Shown here in pieces: positions 7,309-16,224 of a DNA stretch of 64,000 nt. Where the stretch lies: the NCBI GenBank assembly GCA_964405265.1, contig CAYONC010000004.1:108328-172327 (forward strand), read 5' to 3'. How positions within the stretch are numbered: position 1 is the first letter of the stretch; each line of letters begins with the position of its first letter. The translations under genes and the position numbers were made by a program. This DNA is from Eshraghiella sp964405265 (GTDB taxonomy: Bacteria > Bacillota > Clostridia > Lachnospirales > Lachnospiraceae). Below the pieces are notes generated by a model. It did no database searches. It saw nothing but the letters and a program-made list of their open reading frames with translations, and was not told the origin of the DNA.

Positions 7309-10300
7309 ATGCAGACAAAATCAGATTATTACTTAGGACTTGATCTTGGAACAACATCCGTAGGAAGGGCGGTAACCGATACATCCTACAACCTGCTCCG
7401 TGCAAAAGGAAAGGATTTATGGGGAATCCGTGAATTTGATGAGGCCGATACGGCAGCGGGCAGACGTACACACAGAATAAACAGAAGGCGTCATCAGCGT
7501 GAGTCCGCACGGATCGGACTTGTGAAATCATATTTTGATGAAGAATTAAGAAAAATTGATCCCCATTTTATTGCACGTCTTGATAACAGCAAATACCATT
7601 TAGAAGATAAAGATGAAGAAGTACGATATAAATCCGGAATATTTAATGACACAAATTATACTGATGTGGATTATTATGCCGAATATCCGACCATATTCCA
7701 CCTGAGACAGACTTTATTACATAATTTTAACCCTGATAAGCATGATGCACGTTTTGTATATCTTGCAATACTGAATTTATTTAAACACAGGGGACACTTT
7801 CTAAATTCGGGACTGTCTGACAGCGAAAAAAACGCAGGTCGTAAAATAGAAACCATATACAAAGAACTGCGTCATTCCCTATCTGAACTGCTCAATATAT
7901 CACTACCGGCAGATGCAGACTGCAAAGAAATCGAAAAAATATTGTCAGATACGCATATATCCAGAACAAGAAAATCAGAAGACTTATGTAAGCTGCTTAA
8001 CACGGATAAAAAAAGTGAAAATGCAAAAATAACACAGCAGATAATAAAGGCAATATGCGGCCTTAAGTTTGAACTAAAGAATATATTTGCTGAAGCTGCA
8101 GACACCGGGGATAATACTAAATCCTCATATTCTTTTAAAGACAATGACTATAATGAAAAAACCGATGAAATAGCCGTAATTATTGGTGAAGACAACTTTC
8201 ATACACTGGAACTGATGAAAGAAATATGTGATAAAGGCACTCTTGCTACAATAATGCATGGACATGATTATCTGTCTGATGCAAGGGTTGAATCGTATAA
8301 AAAGCATAAAGAAGACTTAAAAATACTAAAATACGTTTACAAAAAATATTTTTCTTCAGACTACAATAAAATGTTCAATTCAAAAGAAACCGGTTCATAC
8401 TCAGGATATGTAAAAGCCTTTAATTATCATTATGAAAAAAGCAGAAGAGGATGCAGCAAACAAAAACGTGAAGATTTATATAAAGAAATTAAAAATAAAC
8501 TTAAAACTGTTGACACTGAAGATAGGGATATAGCATATATCCTTACTGAAATTGAAAATGAGACATTTCTTCCGAAACAGCTTACTTTTGAAAACGGCAT
8601 TATACCAAATCAGGTTCATTTAATGGAAATAAAAAAGATTTTGTCCAATGCCGAACCATACATGCCTTTTCTTCTTGAAAAAGATGAATCCGGTCTTACG
8701 GTATCCGAACGAATAATCGAATTATTCAGATTTCAGATTCCGTATTATATCGGCCCGGTAACAGAAAGAAGCAATAAAAACGGCGGTAACGGCTGGGTAA
8801 TAAGAAAAGATTCAGGAAAAGAATCCGGACAGATTCTGCCATGGAATATTGAAGATAAAATAGATGCCGATAAGACATCAGAAAAATTCATTGAACGTTT
8901 AATCCGCAGATGCACATATCTTAATAATGAAAAAGTATTGCCAAAGGCATCCCTTGAATATGAGGCCTTTAAAGTACTTAATGAGATTAATAATTTACGC
9001 ATAGACGGAATTCGTATAGACGTATCCTTAAAACAGGATATTTACAATGAACTGTTTAAAACAGGCAAAAAAATCACTCGAAAAAAGATATGTGAATATC
9101 TGGTTAATCGAGGAATAATAACATCTGATGCGCAGATTTCCGGTATTGATATTATGGTTAATAATTCTTTATCATCATACGGGAAATTTAAGGGAATTTT
9201 TAACGACTCAGCAGATAATGATAATGTTAAAGCAATGACGGAAGAAATTATTAAGCTTGCAACAATTTACGGAGATTCAAAAGATCTTCTGAAGAAAAGA
9301 ATAGAAGCCGCTTATGGAGACACATTAACGCCTGAACAGATAAAACGTATTCTCGGTTTCAAATTTAAAGATTGGGGGAATTTATCAAAAGAATTTTTAG
9401 AATTAAAAGGATATGATAAATCAAAGGCAGACGGAGAAGAAATTTCCCTTATCCGTGCCATGTGGAATAATAATCTCAATATGATGGAGCTTATTAACAG
9501 TGATATGTTTACATTTAAAGAAAGGCTGCAGAAGAGTCAGAATACAGCCATTAAAACCCTGACAGAATTCAAGGCTGAAGATCTTGATGATTATTACTTT
9601 TCTGCACCTGTTAAAAGAATGGTATGGCAGACAGTGTTAATCATAAGAGAATTAGTTAATATTCTTGGAAACGAACCTAAAAAAATATTTATAGAAATGA
9701 CAAGAAAACCGGAGGATGTAAAGAAAAGGACACAGACGAGAAAGCAGAAATTCCTTGAATTATATAAAAATATCAAAGATAGTGATATCGACTGGAAAAA
9801 AGAAATAGAAAAAGCTGATGAAAATGGCACAATAAGAAGTAAAAAAATGTATCTGTATCTGACTCAGATGGGTAAATGTATGTATACCGGCAGAGACATA
9901 GCTTTAAGTGATTTATTCAATGACAATCTATATGATATTGACCATATATATCCGAGACATTTTATAAAGGATGATAATATAGATAATAATCTTGTACTTG
10001 TCTGTAAAGAAATAAATAATCACAAGCAGGATACTTATCCTCTGGAACCGGGAATATTTTCAGATTGTAAAGATTATTGGCGTATGCTTAAAGAAGGCAA
10101 ATTTATAACCGATGAAAAATATAACCGTCTTATTGGAAGAAACGAACTCACGGATGAACAAAAAGCAGGATTCATTGCACGTCAGCTTGTAGAAACAAGT
10201 CAGGGTACCAAGGGTATAGCTGATATCATAAAAAGCCTGCTTCCGGATACAACCATTGTATATTCAAAGGCATCCACTGTATCAGATTTCAGGCAGAAAT

Positions 10301-11412
10301 ACGACCTGCCTAAAAGCCGTCTGTTAAATGAATTTCATCATGCAAATGACGCCTATCTGAATATTGTTGTCGGAAATGTATATCGTGTTAAATTTACCGA
10401 CAATCCACTTAATTTTATAAAAAATGAATATAATAACGATATGCAGAAAAACCATTATAATCTTGATAAAATGTATAATTGGGATGTAATGCGCAACGGA
10501 GAAACCGCATGGATTGCCGGTAATAACGGAACAATTGCAAAAGTAAAAAACACATTAAATAAAAACACGCCCCTACTTACACGTTACAGCTTTACCGGAC
10601 ATGGTCAGATTGCAGACGAAACTTTATATTCAAAAGAAGCTGCCGGAAAAAAACCTGAAAATTACATACCTTTAAAATCAGGCGACTTACGGATGCACGA
10701 TATGTCAAAATACGGAGGGTTCAGTTCTTTAACCACTGCATATTTCTTCCTTGTTGAACACAGAATTAAGAATAAAACAGTACGTACTCTTGAAACCGTG
10801 CCTGTTGTTTTAAAAGATATTATAGAAGCGACACCTTCCAAACTTGAAGAATATTGCGAAAAAAATTTGGGTCTGACTGATTTTTCAATACGCATAAGAA
10901 AAATTAAGCTTCATTCACTTATAAAGATTAACGGATATTTTCTTTATTTAACGGGAAAAACAGGTGTACAACTATCAGTAAGCAACGCAACAAGTCTCAT
11001 ACTTGAAAAAAAATGGACAGGCTATGTTAGGAAGCTTGAAAAATATAACGAGACAAAAATCCTTGATGATATGATATGTACAGAAAAAAATATTGAATTA
11101 TATGATATTCTTCAAGAAAAATATTTAAACGGCATATTCAGCAGAAGGCCAAATCCTATTGGAGAAAAATTAAGCAACCGTAATGAACTTTTTAAAACGC
11201 TTAAGTTGGAAGAACAGAGTCGTGTATTATATAATATATTGAAATCTGCTTCCATTACCGGTAATAATACTGATCTATCATTGATTAATGGTAATAAAAT
11301 TGACGGAAATATGGCACCAAACAAAAAAATTTCTTTAAACGCTTCTTTTTATTTAATTGACCGGTCTGTAACGGGCGTTATGGAAAGAGTCACAGATTTA
11401 TTAAAAATATGA
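7309..11412 (+). CDS. cas9: CRISPR-associated endonuclease Cas9 (type II-A)
   Basis: An RNA-guided double-strand DNA nuclease of 1367 residues, close in size to the Streptococcus pyogenes enzyme. RuvC-I contains Asp12 (LGLDLGTTS). The Arg-rich bridge helix follows at about 58-75 (RRTHRINRRRHQRES). RuvC-II has Glu796 (FIEMTRKP). The HNH domain has Asp878-His879 (YDIDHIYPRHF) and the following DNNLVLVCKEINNHK. RuvC-III has His1011 and Asp1014 (FHHANDAYLN). All catalytic positions are therefore filled. The Trp usual after SVG in RuvC-I is Arg here. AGGAGA precedes the ATG. Its stop overlaps the cas1 start by 4 bases. The PAM cannot be read from sequence. Confidence 0.98.
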   Translation: MQTKSDYYLGLDLGTTSVGRAVTDTSYNLLRAKGKDLWGIREFDEADTAAGRRTHRINRRRHQRESARIGLVKSYFDEELRKIDPHFIARLDNSKYHLEDKDEEVRYKSGIFNDTNYTDVDYYAEYPTIFHLRQTLLHNFNPDKHDARFVYLAILNLFKHRGHFLNSGLSDSEKNAGRKIETIYKELRHSLSELLNISLPADADCKEIEKILSDTHISRTRKSEDLCKLLNTDKKSENAKITQQIIKAICGLKFELKNIFAEAADTGDNTKSSYSFKDNDYNEKTDEIAVIIGEDNFHTLELMKEICDKGTLATIMHGHDYLSDARVESYKKHKEDLKILKYVYKKYFSSDYNKMFNSKETGSYSGYVKAFNYHYEKSRRGCSKQKREDLYKEIKNKLKTVDTEDRDIAYILTEIENETFLPKQLTFENGIIPNQVHLMEIKKILSNAEPYMPFLLEKDESGLTVSERIIELFRFQIPYYIGPVTERSNKNGGNGWVIRKDSGKESGQILPWNIEDKIDADKTSEKFIERLIRRCTYLNNEKVLPKASLEYEAFKVLNEINNLRIDGIRIDVSLKQDIYNELFKTGKKITRKKICEYLVNRGIITSDAQISGIDIMVNNSLSSYGKFKGIFNDSADNDNVKAMTEEIIKLATIYGDSKDLLKKRIEAAYGDTLTPEQIKRILGFKFKDWGNLSKEFLELKGYDKSKADGEEISLIRAMWNNNLNMMELINSDMFTFKERLQKSQNTAIKTLTEFKAEDLDDYYFSAPVKRMVWQTVLIIRELVNILGNEPKKIFIEMTRKPEDVKKRTQTRKQKFLELYKNIKDSDIDWKKEIEKADENGTIRSKKMYLYLTQMGKCMYTGRDIALSDLFNDNLYDIDHIYPRHFIKDDNIDNNLVLVCKEINNHKQDTYPLEPGIFSDCKDYWRMLKEGKFITDEKYNRLIGRNELTDEQKAGFIARQLVETSQGTKGIADIIKSLLPDTTIVYSKASTVSDFRQKYDLPKSRLLNEFHHANDAYLNIVVGNVYRVKFTDNPLNFIKNEYNNDMQKNHYNLDKMYNWDVMRNGETAWIAGNNGTIAKVKNTLNKNTPLLTRYSFTGHGQIADETLYSKEAAGKKPENYIPLKSGDLRMHDMSKYGGFSSLTTAYFFLVEHRIKNKTVRTLETVPVVLKDIIEATPSKLEEYCEKNLGLTDFSIRIRKIKLHSLIKINGYFLYLTGKTGVQLSVSNATSLILEKKWTGYVRKLEKYNETKILDDMICTEKNIELYDILQEKYLNGIFSRRPNPIGEKLSNRNELFKTLKLEEQSRVLYNILKSASITGNNTDLSLINGNKIDGNMAPNKKISLNASFYLIDRSVTGVMERVTDLLKI

Positions 11413-12281
11413 GCTGGCGTACGGTAGTTATTACTAAAAGTGCCAAATTAGACTATCAGATGGGATATATGGTTATAAGAACTGATGACGTTGTTAAGAT
11501 TCATACCAGTGAAATATCCATTGTTATAATTGAAACAACGTCAGTCTCACTGACAGCGGCACTTTTATGTGAATTAAGCAAAAAGAAAGTAAAAATAATA
11601 TTCTGTGATGAAAAGAGAAATCCGTCCTCTGAGCTTATACCATATTACGGAAGTCATGATACAAGCATTAAGATAAAAAAACAGATATCATGGACAGAAG
11701 ATGTCAAAACTGCCGCTTGGACGGAAATTGTGTCTGAAAAAATCAGAAATCAGGCTGAAGTATTATATATATGGAGTAAACCTGAAAGTGAAAAACTGTT
11801 ACAATATGTTTCAGAAATGCAATTTGGTGATGTTACAAACAGGGAAGGTCATGCAGCAAAAGTATATTTTAATGCTTTATTTGGCATGGATTTTACCAGA
11901 ACCGATGAAAACAGCATAAATGCAGCATTAAATTATGGATACAGCCTTTTATTATCCGTCTGCAACAGAGAAATAACCGCAAACGGATACCTAACCCAGT
12001 TAGGATTATTTCATGATAATATGTTTAACCAGTTTAATCTCGGTTCTGACTTAATGGAACCTTTCAGACCACTTGTAGACAATCTTGTTAAATCCATGAT
12101 GCCTGCACAATTTGAATCAGATGAAAAAAGAGAAATTTTAATGCTTCTGCAAAAAGAAATATTTATATCCGGAAGAAAGGAAATATTAAACAATGCAATA
12201 AAAATTTACTGTAAAAGTATTTTTGATGCATTGAACGACAATGATATGTCGTTAATAAAATTTTACAGAAATGAGTTATAG
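11409..12281 (+). CDS. cas1: CRISPR integrase Cas1 (type II)
   Basis: The catalytic subunit of the spacer integrase, 290 residues. The metal-binding residues of the family are visible: Glu146 (REGHAAK), His202 (LGLFHDN) and Glu217 (LMEPFRPLVD), spaced as in streptococcal type II Cas1. The start overlaps the cas9 stop by 4 bases (ATGA), and the 3' end overlaps cas2 by 11 bases, so the four cas genes are translationally coupled. Length is normal. Confidence 0.97.
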   Translation: MSWRTVVITKSAKLDYQMGYMVIRTDDVVKIHTSEISIVIIETTSVSLTAALLCELSKKKVKIIFCDEKRNPSSELIPYYGSHDTSIKIKKQISWTEDVKTAAWTEIVSEKIRNQAEVLYIWSKPESEKLLQYVSEMQFGDVTNREGHAAKVYFNALFGMDFTRTDENSINAALNYGYSLLLSVCNREITANGYLTQLGLFHDNMFNQFNLGSDLMEPFRPLVDNLVKSMMPAQFESDEKREILMLLQKEIFISGRKEILNNAIKIYCKSIFDALNDNDMSLIKFYRNEL

Positions 12282-12591
12282 ATATATGCGTATTATTGTT
12301 TTCTTTGATTTACCTGTTTTAACAGAAAAAAACCGCAGGGATTACAGAAATTTCAGAAAATTTCTCATAAAATCCGGATTTTTAATGCTGCAGGAGTCCG
12401 TGTACTGTAAATTGGTTCCAAACAGTAATATAGGTGAAATTGTTGTCAGCAGCATAAAAAAGAACAAGCCTGATAATGGCTTAGTCCAGGTCCTTTCCGT
12501 AACCGAAAAACAATTTTCAAAAATCGAATATATTGTAGGAGAGAGCAAAAATAAAGTTCTTAACAGTGCTGAGAGGCTGGTGATTATATGA
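12271..12591 (+). CDS. cas2: CRISPR protein Cas2
   Basis: The structural subunit of the Cas1-Cas2 integrase, 106 residues. The ferredoxin-like first strand carries the conserved Asp13 (RIIVFFDLP), followed by RRDYRNFRKFL and the QESVYCKL segment typical of type II Cas2. A second in-frame ATG five codons in (MRIIVFF) is an alternative start. The gene overlaps cas1 by 11 bases and csn2 by 4 bases. Confidence 0.96.
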   Translation: MSYRYMRIIVFFDLPVLTEKNRRDYRNFRKFLIKSGFLMLQESVYCKLVPNSNIGEIVVSSIKKNKPDNGLVQVLSVTEKQFSKIEYIVGESKNKVLNSAERLVII

Positions 12592-13247
12592 GAATTGTAA
12601 ATACATATTATAATTGGGAATTTAAAAAAGCAGAAAATGAAATTCTTGTAATTACCATTGAAAACTCTTCGGCATATTCACACATACTTAATGATTTATG
12701 GCTACAGTATGAGGGTGGAGACGGTTCCTTTATTTTATCAGATGATGACTGTAAGGAAATAAAATTATCCGTTAAAACCGAGTGCATATATAATCCGTTT
12801 TCAATTAATTTTAATAGCAGAAAAATTATTACAAAGCTTTACAATGAACTTAATATCCAAAGCGAAACATTCGTCATTGAAGATACCACCCGTATAAAGA
12901 GAAATCTTATTGAATATATGGATAAACTGACAGAATCAATGCCATATAACATTGCGGAGGTGACAAATATTATTAAAGCATTTGATGTAAAAATTGATTA
13001 TTCGTATGATAATTTTCTTGAAAAAATGATTAATTACATAAAAATTGTTTCCTCACTCTGCAATATTAACATTTTTATATTCAATGACATAAAGAAATAT
13101 TTTTCTCCGGAAGAAATACCTTATTTGTATGAATATACAATATATAACAAATTACATTTTCTTATTTTTGAGCCGGTGCAGTCATACAAAAATAAGAATG
13201 AAAAACGCTGGATTATTGATAATGATTTATGTATAATAGAGGTATAG
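12588..13247 (+). CDS. csn2: Csn2, type II-A adaptation protein
   Basis: A DNA-end-binding ring protein needed for spacer acquisition, 219 residues, matching the short Csn2 form (about 220). Features consistent with the family are the N-terminal beta-rich head (VITIENSSAYSHILNDLW), the central helical region (IKRNLIEYMDKLTE ... IIKAFDVKI) and the C-terminal FEPVQSYKNKNEKRWIIDNDLCIIEV. Csn2 varies widely in sequence, so the call rests partly on position: fourth gene of a cas9-cas1-cas2 operon and directly before the array. Its presence places the locus in subtype II-A. Confidence 0.93.
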   Translation: MRIVNTYYNWEFKKAENEILVITIENSSAYSHILNDLWLQYEGGDGSFILSDDDCKEIKLSVKTECIYNPFSINFNSRKIITKLYNELNIQSETFVIEDTTRIKRNLIEYMDKLTESMPYNIAEVTNIIKAFDVKIDYSYDNFLEKMINYIKIVSSLCNINIFIFNDIKKYFSPEEIPYLYEYTIYNKLHFLIFEPVQSYKNKNEKRWIIDNDLCIIEV

Positions 13248-13317
13248 CTTTTACTTGTGAATTAGCAAGCGTATTCGCAGTACGTAATGCCCGGTGATAA
13301 CCTTAATTCAATTTGAG
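13248..13317 (+). promoter_or_regulatory. CRISPR leader ending in the ATTTGAG anchor motif
   Basis: Seventy bases separate csn2 from the first repeat. The last seven (13311-13317) are ATTTGAG, the leader-anchoring motif known from streptococcal type II-A systems to direct spacer insertion at the first repeat. Just before it, TTAATTCAAT copies bases 15-24 of the repeat. No convincing consensus promoter is visible in the leader, so the array may be read from the cas operon or from a weak promoter. Confidence 0.75.
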
Positions 13318-14140
13318 GTTTGAGAGCTTTGTTAATTCAATAAGGAGTAAAACACGAACCTGAACCAAGTATAGGATTTGCATAGTTTGAGAGCTTTGTT
13401 AATTCAATAAGGAGTAAAACAAGTAGATATTTTGATCCGGAAGCTTTGAGTTTGAGAGCTTTGTTAATTCAATAAGGAGTAAAACACAAGCAACCGAGGC
13501 CGTCAATCATCTTGCGTTTGAGAGCTTTGTTAATTCAATAAGGAGTAAAACTGAATTATGTTGTTGAATATAATCCTATTGGTTTGAGAGCTTTGTTAAT
13601 TCAATAAGGAGTAAAACCATCATACGCAGAAAAAAGGCACGGCGAAGTTTGAGAGCTTTGTTAATTCAATAAGGAGTAAAACAGTAAATATATATATAAT
13701 AATAACGGTGTGTTTGAGAGCTTTGTTAATTCAATAAGGAGTAAAACTATTATCTGCGTAATCCATATAACTTGTCGTTTGAGAGCTTTGTTAATTCAAT
13801 AAGGAGTAAAACCGAGAAAGAGTGCACGGAATACGAGGCGGGTTTGAGAGCTTTGTTAATTCAATAAGGAGTAAAACACCTTGTTCAGCTTTGGTAGTAT
13901 CTTCATGTTTGAGAGCTTTGTTAATTCAATAAGGAGTAAAACTTATTATATGTCTTTAAGTGACCAATATAAGTTTGAGAGCTTTGTTAATTCAATAAGG
14001 AGTAAAACAGCAATCTTGCCCTTTTGCACTGTACATTGGTTTGAGAGCTTTGTTAATTCAATAAGGAGTAAAACGATATATAACCGTCTGAAAGAAGAAG
14101 GTCAGTTTGAGAGCTTTGTTAATTCAATAAGGAGTAAAAT
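13318..14140 (+). CRISPR. CRISPR array: 13 repeats of 36 bp, 12 spacers
   Basis: Repeats start at 13318, 13385, 13450, 13516, 13582, 13647, 13712, 13777, 13842, 13907, 13973, 14039 and 14105. Twelve are identical, beginning GTTTGAGAGC and ending GGAGTAAAAC; the last differs only in its final base (T for C). Spacers are 29-31 bp (31, 29, 30, 30, 29, 29, 29, 29, 29, 30, 30, 30) and all differ. The end-of-array repeat being the variant one, and the leader being on the csn2 side, both give a plus-strand orientation. Repeat bases 9-22 pair with the tracrRNA. No spacer was seen to match elsewhere in the window by eye. Confidence 0.98.
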
Positions 14141-14164
14141 CATAGAAATAAAGAGGAATTTACC

Positions 14165-15019
14165 ATGAAAAAAACAGCAATTATTGCAGACAGCACCTGT
14201 GATTTATCACCGGAATTAATCGAACAGTTTAATATTACAATAATACCATTACATGTACATTTGAATGAAGAAGAATATCGAGATGGTATTGACATAACAC
14301 CTGACAGAATTTTTTCATGGTCTGACAGTAATAAATTAACCCCTAAAACGTCTGCATTTTCACCATATGAAGCAGAAGAGATGCTAAAAAAAATCATGAA
14401 TGACAATGATGAAGTAATTGTATTCTGTATTTCAGAAGAAATGTCATCTGCAGTAAATGTAATGCGTATGACTGCCGGCCAGTCAGATTTTTCAGAGAAA
14501 ATTCACGTGATTGACTCAAGAAATCTTTCAACAGGAATCGGATTACAGGTACTTGCAGCTGCAGATATGATTAATGAAGGATTAACTGCAGTTGAAATTG
14601 TTGATAATATTTTATCGATTCAGTCAAAAGTACGTGCAAGCTTTGTTGTTGATACGTTAACTTACCTGTATCGGGGCGGACGATGCAGCGGTCTTGCCGC
14701 ATTAGCCGGCGGCACTTTAAAGCTTCATCCGCATATTTCAGTAATAAATGGAGTTATGCAGTCCGGCAAAAAATATCGTGGCAAAATGTCTAAAGTAATA
14801 TACGATTACATACAGGATTTAAAACCTGATTTATTAAAAGCAAGAAAAGATCGTGTCTTTATAACACATTCATCATGTGAACCGGAATTAATAGAAATCG
14901 CAATAAATGAATTAAATGAATTAAATTACTTTGATAAAATTTTGGAAACAAATGCAGGATGTGTAGTTTCCAGTCATTGTGGACCTGGAACGCTGGGCGT
15001 ATTATTTATATCAGAATAA
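14165..15019 (+). CDS. DegV family fatty-acid-binding protein
   Basis: A 284-residue DegV-family protein; characterised members bind a fatty acid and serve as the FakB subunit of fatty acid kinase. The N-terminal signature IIADSTCDLSPELIE, the SAFSPYEAEEML and FVVDTLTYLYRGGR segments and the C-terminal GCVVSSHCGPGTLGV are all typical. GAGG lies 8 bases before the ATG. The start is only 24 bases after the last CRISPR repeat, so it probably depends on transcription passing through the array or on a promoter inside the last spacer. A terminator follows. No FakA partner is in this window. Confidence 0.93.
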   Translation: MKKTAIIADSTCDLSPELIEQFNITIIPLHVHLNEEEYRDGIDITPDRIFSWSDSNKLTPKTSAFSPYEAEEMLKKIMNDNDEVIVFCISEEMSSAVNVMRMTAGQSDFSEKIHVIDSRNLSTGIGLQVLAAADMINEGLTAVEIVDNILSIQSKVRASFVVDTLTYLYRGGRCSGLAALAGGTLKLHPHISVINGVMQSGKKYRGKMSKVIYDYIQDLKPDLLKARKDRVFITHSSCEPELIEIAINELNELNYFDKILETNAGCVVSSHCGPGTLGVLFISE

Positions 15020-15032
15020 ACCAATAATAATT

Positions 15033-15055
15033 CACCGCCTTATGGGCGGTGTTTT
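15033..15055 (+). terminator. Terminator after degV
   Basis: CACCGCC/GGCGGTG, 7 bp (15033-15039 with 15045-15051), with a 5-nt loop and TTTT following. It closes the CRISPR-degV stretch. Confidence 0.75.
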
Positions 15056-15062
15056 CTTATAC

Positions 15063-15122
15063 TTGACATTTGCTTTTTTTACTGATATAATTTCGTTAAA
15101 CCTGAGTTTAGCGAAATTATAT
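15063..15122 (+). promoter_or_regulatory. Consensus promoter overlapped by a 17-bp-arm palindrome
   Basis: The -35 TTGACA (15063-15068), a 17-base spacer and -10 TATAAT (15086-15091) are a perfect consensus. An inverted repeat with 17-nt arms (15085-15101 and 15106-15122) and a 4-base centre CTGA covers the -10 and the start site; 16 of 17 positions are complementary. It could be an operator for a dimeric repressor, a 5' RNA hairpin, or a recombination site for the recombinase encoded 36 bases downstream. Confidence 0.8.
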
Positions 15123-15157
15123 ATTGCTTCTCTTTTAACAATCCGGAGGTACTTTTT

Positions 15158-16207
15158 ATGCCTGAAATTACATATCATGAACAGAATAAAATAAATGCAA
15201 CGTTAAAACTTCGTGAATTACAGAAAGGGCTTCCAGCCTTTCTCAGTGATTATTTTCGCGGAATTGAATATATTAATGCACCGCGTACAAGAATTGCATA
15301 TGCCATTGATTTAAAGACTTTTTTTGAATTTCTGCATGAAAATAACAGTTCCTGTAAAAATCTTGACATTCATGATTTTCCTTTTTCAATTCTCAGCAGT
15401 TTAAAGTCATTTGATATAGAGGAATATCTCGATTATTTGAAATATTATGAAAAAGACGGTAAAAAATATACTAATGATGAACGTGCAATTAAAAGAAAAC
15501 TTTCCGCACTCCGTTCAATGTATAATTATTTTCATAAGAATAAACTTATAGACGAAAACCCTGTTTTACAGGTTAATATGCCTAAAATACACTCCAAAGC
15601 AATAATTCGTCTTGATGCTGATGAAGTTGTTAATCTCCTTGATGAAGCAGAAAGCGGAAACGGATTAACTAAAAATCAGCAGATTATGCATGAAAAACTC
15701 AAGATACGTGATTTAGCAATTCTTACTCTTCTGCTTGGCACCGGAATCCGTATTTCCGAATGTATAGGACTTGACATAAAAGACGTGGATTTTCAAAATG
15801 AGCGTATCAAAATTGTAAGAAAAGGCGGAAATGAAGCATTTGTATATTTTGGTGATGAAGTCGCCGATGCACTTATGGATTATATGATTGAACGAAAGGC
15901 AAAAAATCCACTCGAGGGACATGAAAACGCACTGTTTCTTTCAAATCGCAATACCAGGATCACTGTGCGAAGTGTTGAACTAATGGTAAAAAAATATTCC
16001 CGTACTGCAGTACCATTAAAAAAAATCACTCCTCATAAGCTTAGAAGTACCTACGGAACATCACTTTATCAGGAAACAGGTGATATATATCTTGTAGCTG
16101 ATGTACTCGGACACAACGACGTAAACACTACAAAAAAACATTATGCAGCCATTGAAGACAATCGCAGAATGATGGCAAGAAATAAAGTAAAACTGCGCGA
16201 AAAATAA
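15158..16207 (+). CDS. Tyrosine recombinase, XerS/XerC-like
   Basis: A site-specific DNA recombinase of 349 residues. The SAM-like core-binding domain spans about 25-140. The catalytic domain has Arg198 (GTGIRISE), the beta-hairpin Lys (VRKGGN), His293 and Arg296 (TPHKLRSTYG), His319 (LGHNDVN) and nucleophile Tyr329 (KKHYAA), a full set. Length and the single-gene context resemble XerS of streptococci, which resolves chromosome dimers alone. No phage or transposon genes lie nearby. GGAGG lies 8 bases before the ATG. A palindrome sits at its promoter. A XerC/XerD or integron-like role remains possible. Confidence 0.9.
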   Translation: MPEITYHEQNKINATLKLRELQKGLPAFLSDYFRGIEYINAPRTRIAYAIDLKTFFEFLHENNSSCKNLDIHDFPFSILSSLKSFDIEEYLDYLKYYEKDGKKYTNDERAIKRKLSALRSMYNYFHKNKLIDENPVLQVNMPKIHSKAIIRLDADEVVNLLDEAESGNGLTKNQQIMHEKLKIRDLAILTLLLGTGIRISECIGLDIKDVDFQNERIKIVRKGGNEAFVYFGDEVADALMDYMIERKAKNPLEGHENALFLSNRNTRITVRSVELMVKKYSRTAVPLKKITPHKLRSTYGTSLYQETGDIYLVADVLGHNDVNTTKKHYAAIEDNRRMMARNKVKLREK

Positions 16208-16224
16208 ATATACTCCCGTGCAGA

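Noticed and set aside
13421..13449. A second tracrRNA-like or repeat-like match within spacer 2 (GAAGCTTTGA).
   Set aside because: The similarity to the repeat is only about 8 bases and is likely chance.
13881..14168. An open frame encoding a repeated FESFVNSIRSKT peptide, looking like a repeat protein.
   Set aside because: It is the translation of the CRISPR repeats and spacers in one frame; the period and borders equal those of the array, and it has no ribosome binding site.
15158..16207. Phage or transposon integrase marking a mobile island around the CRISPR locus.
   Set aside because: No att repeats, phage genes or tRNA gene were seen nearby; size, intact catalytic set and the palindrome fit a Xer-type enzyme better.
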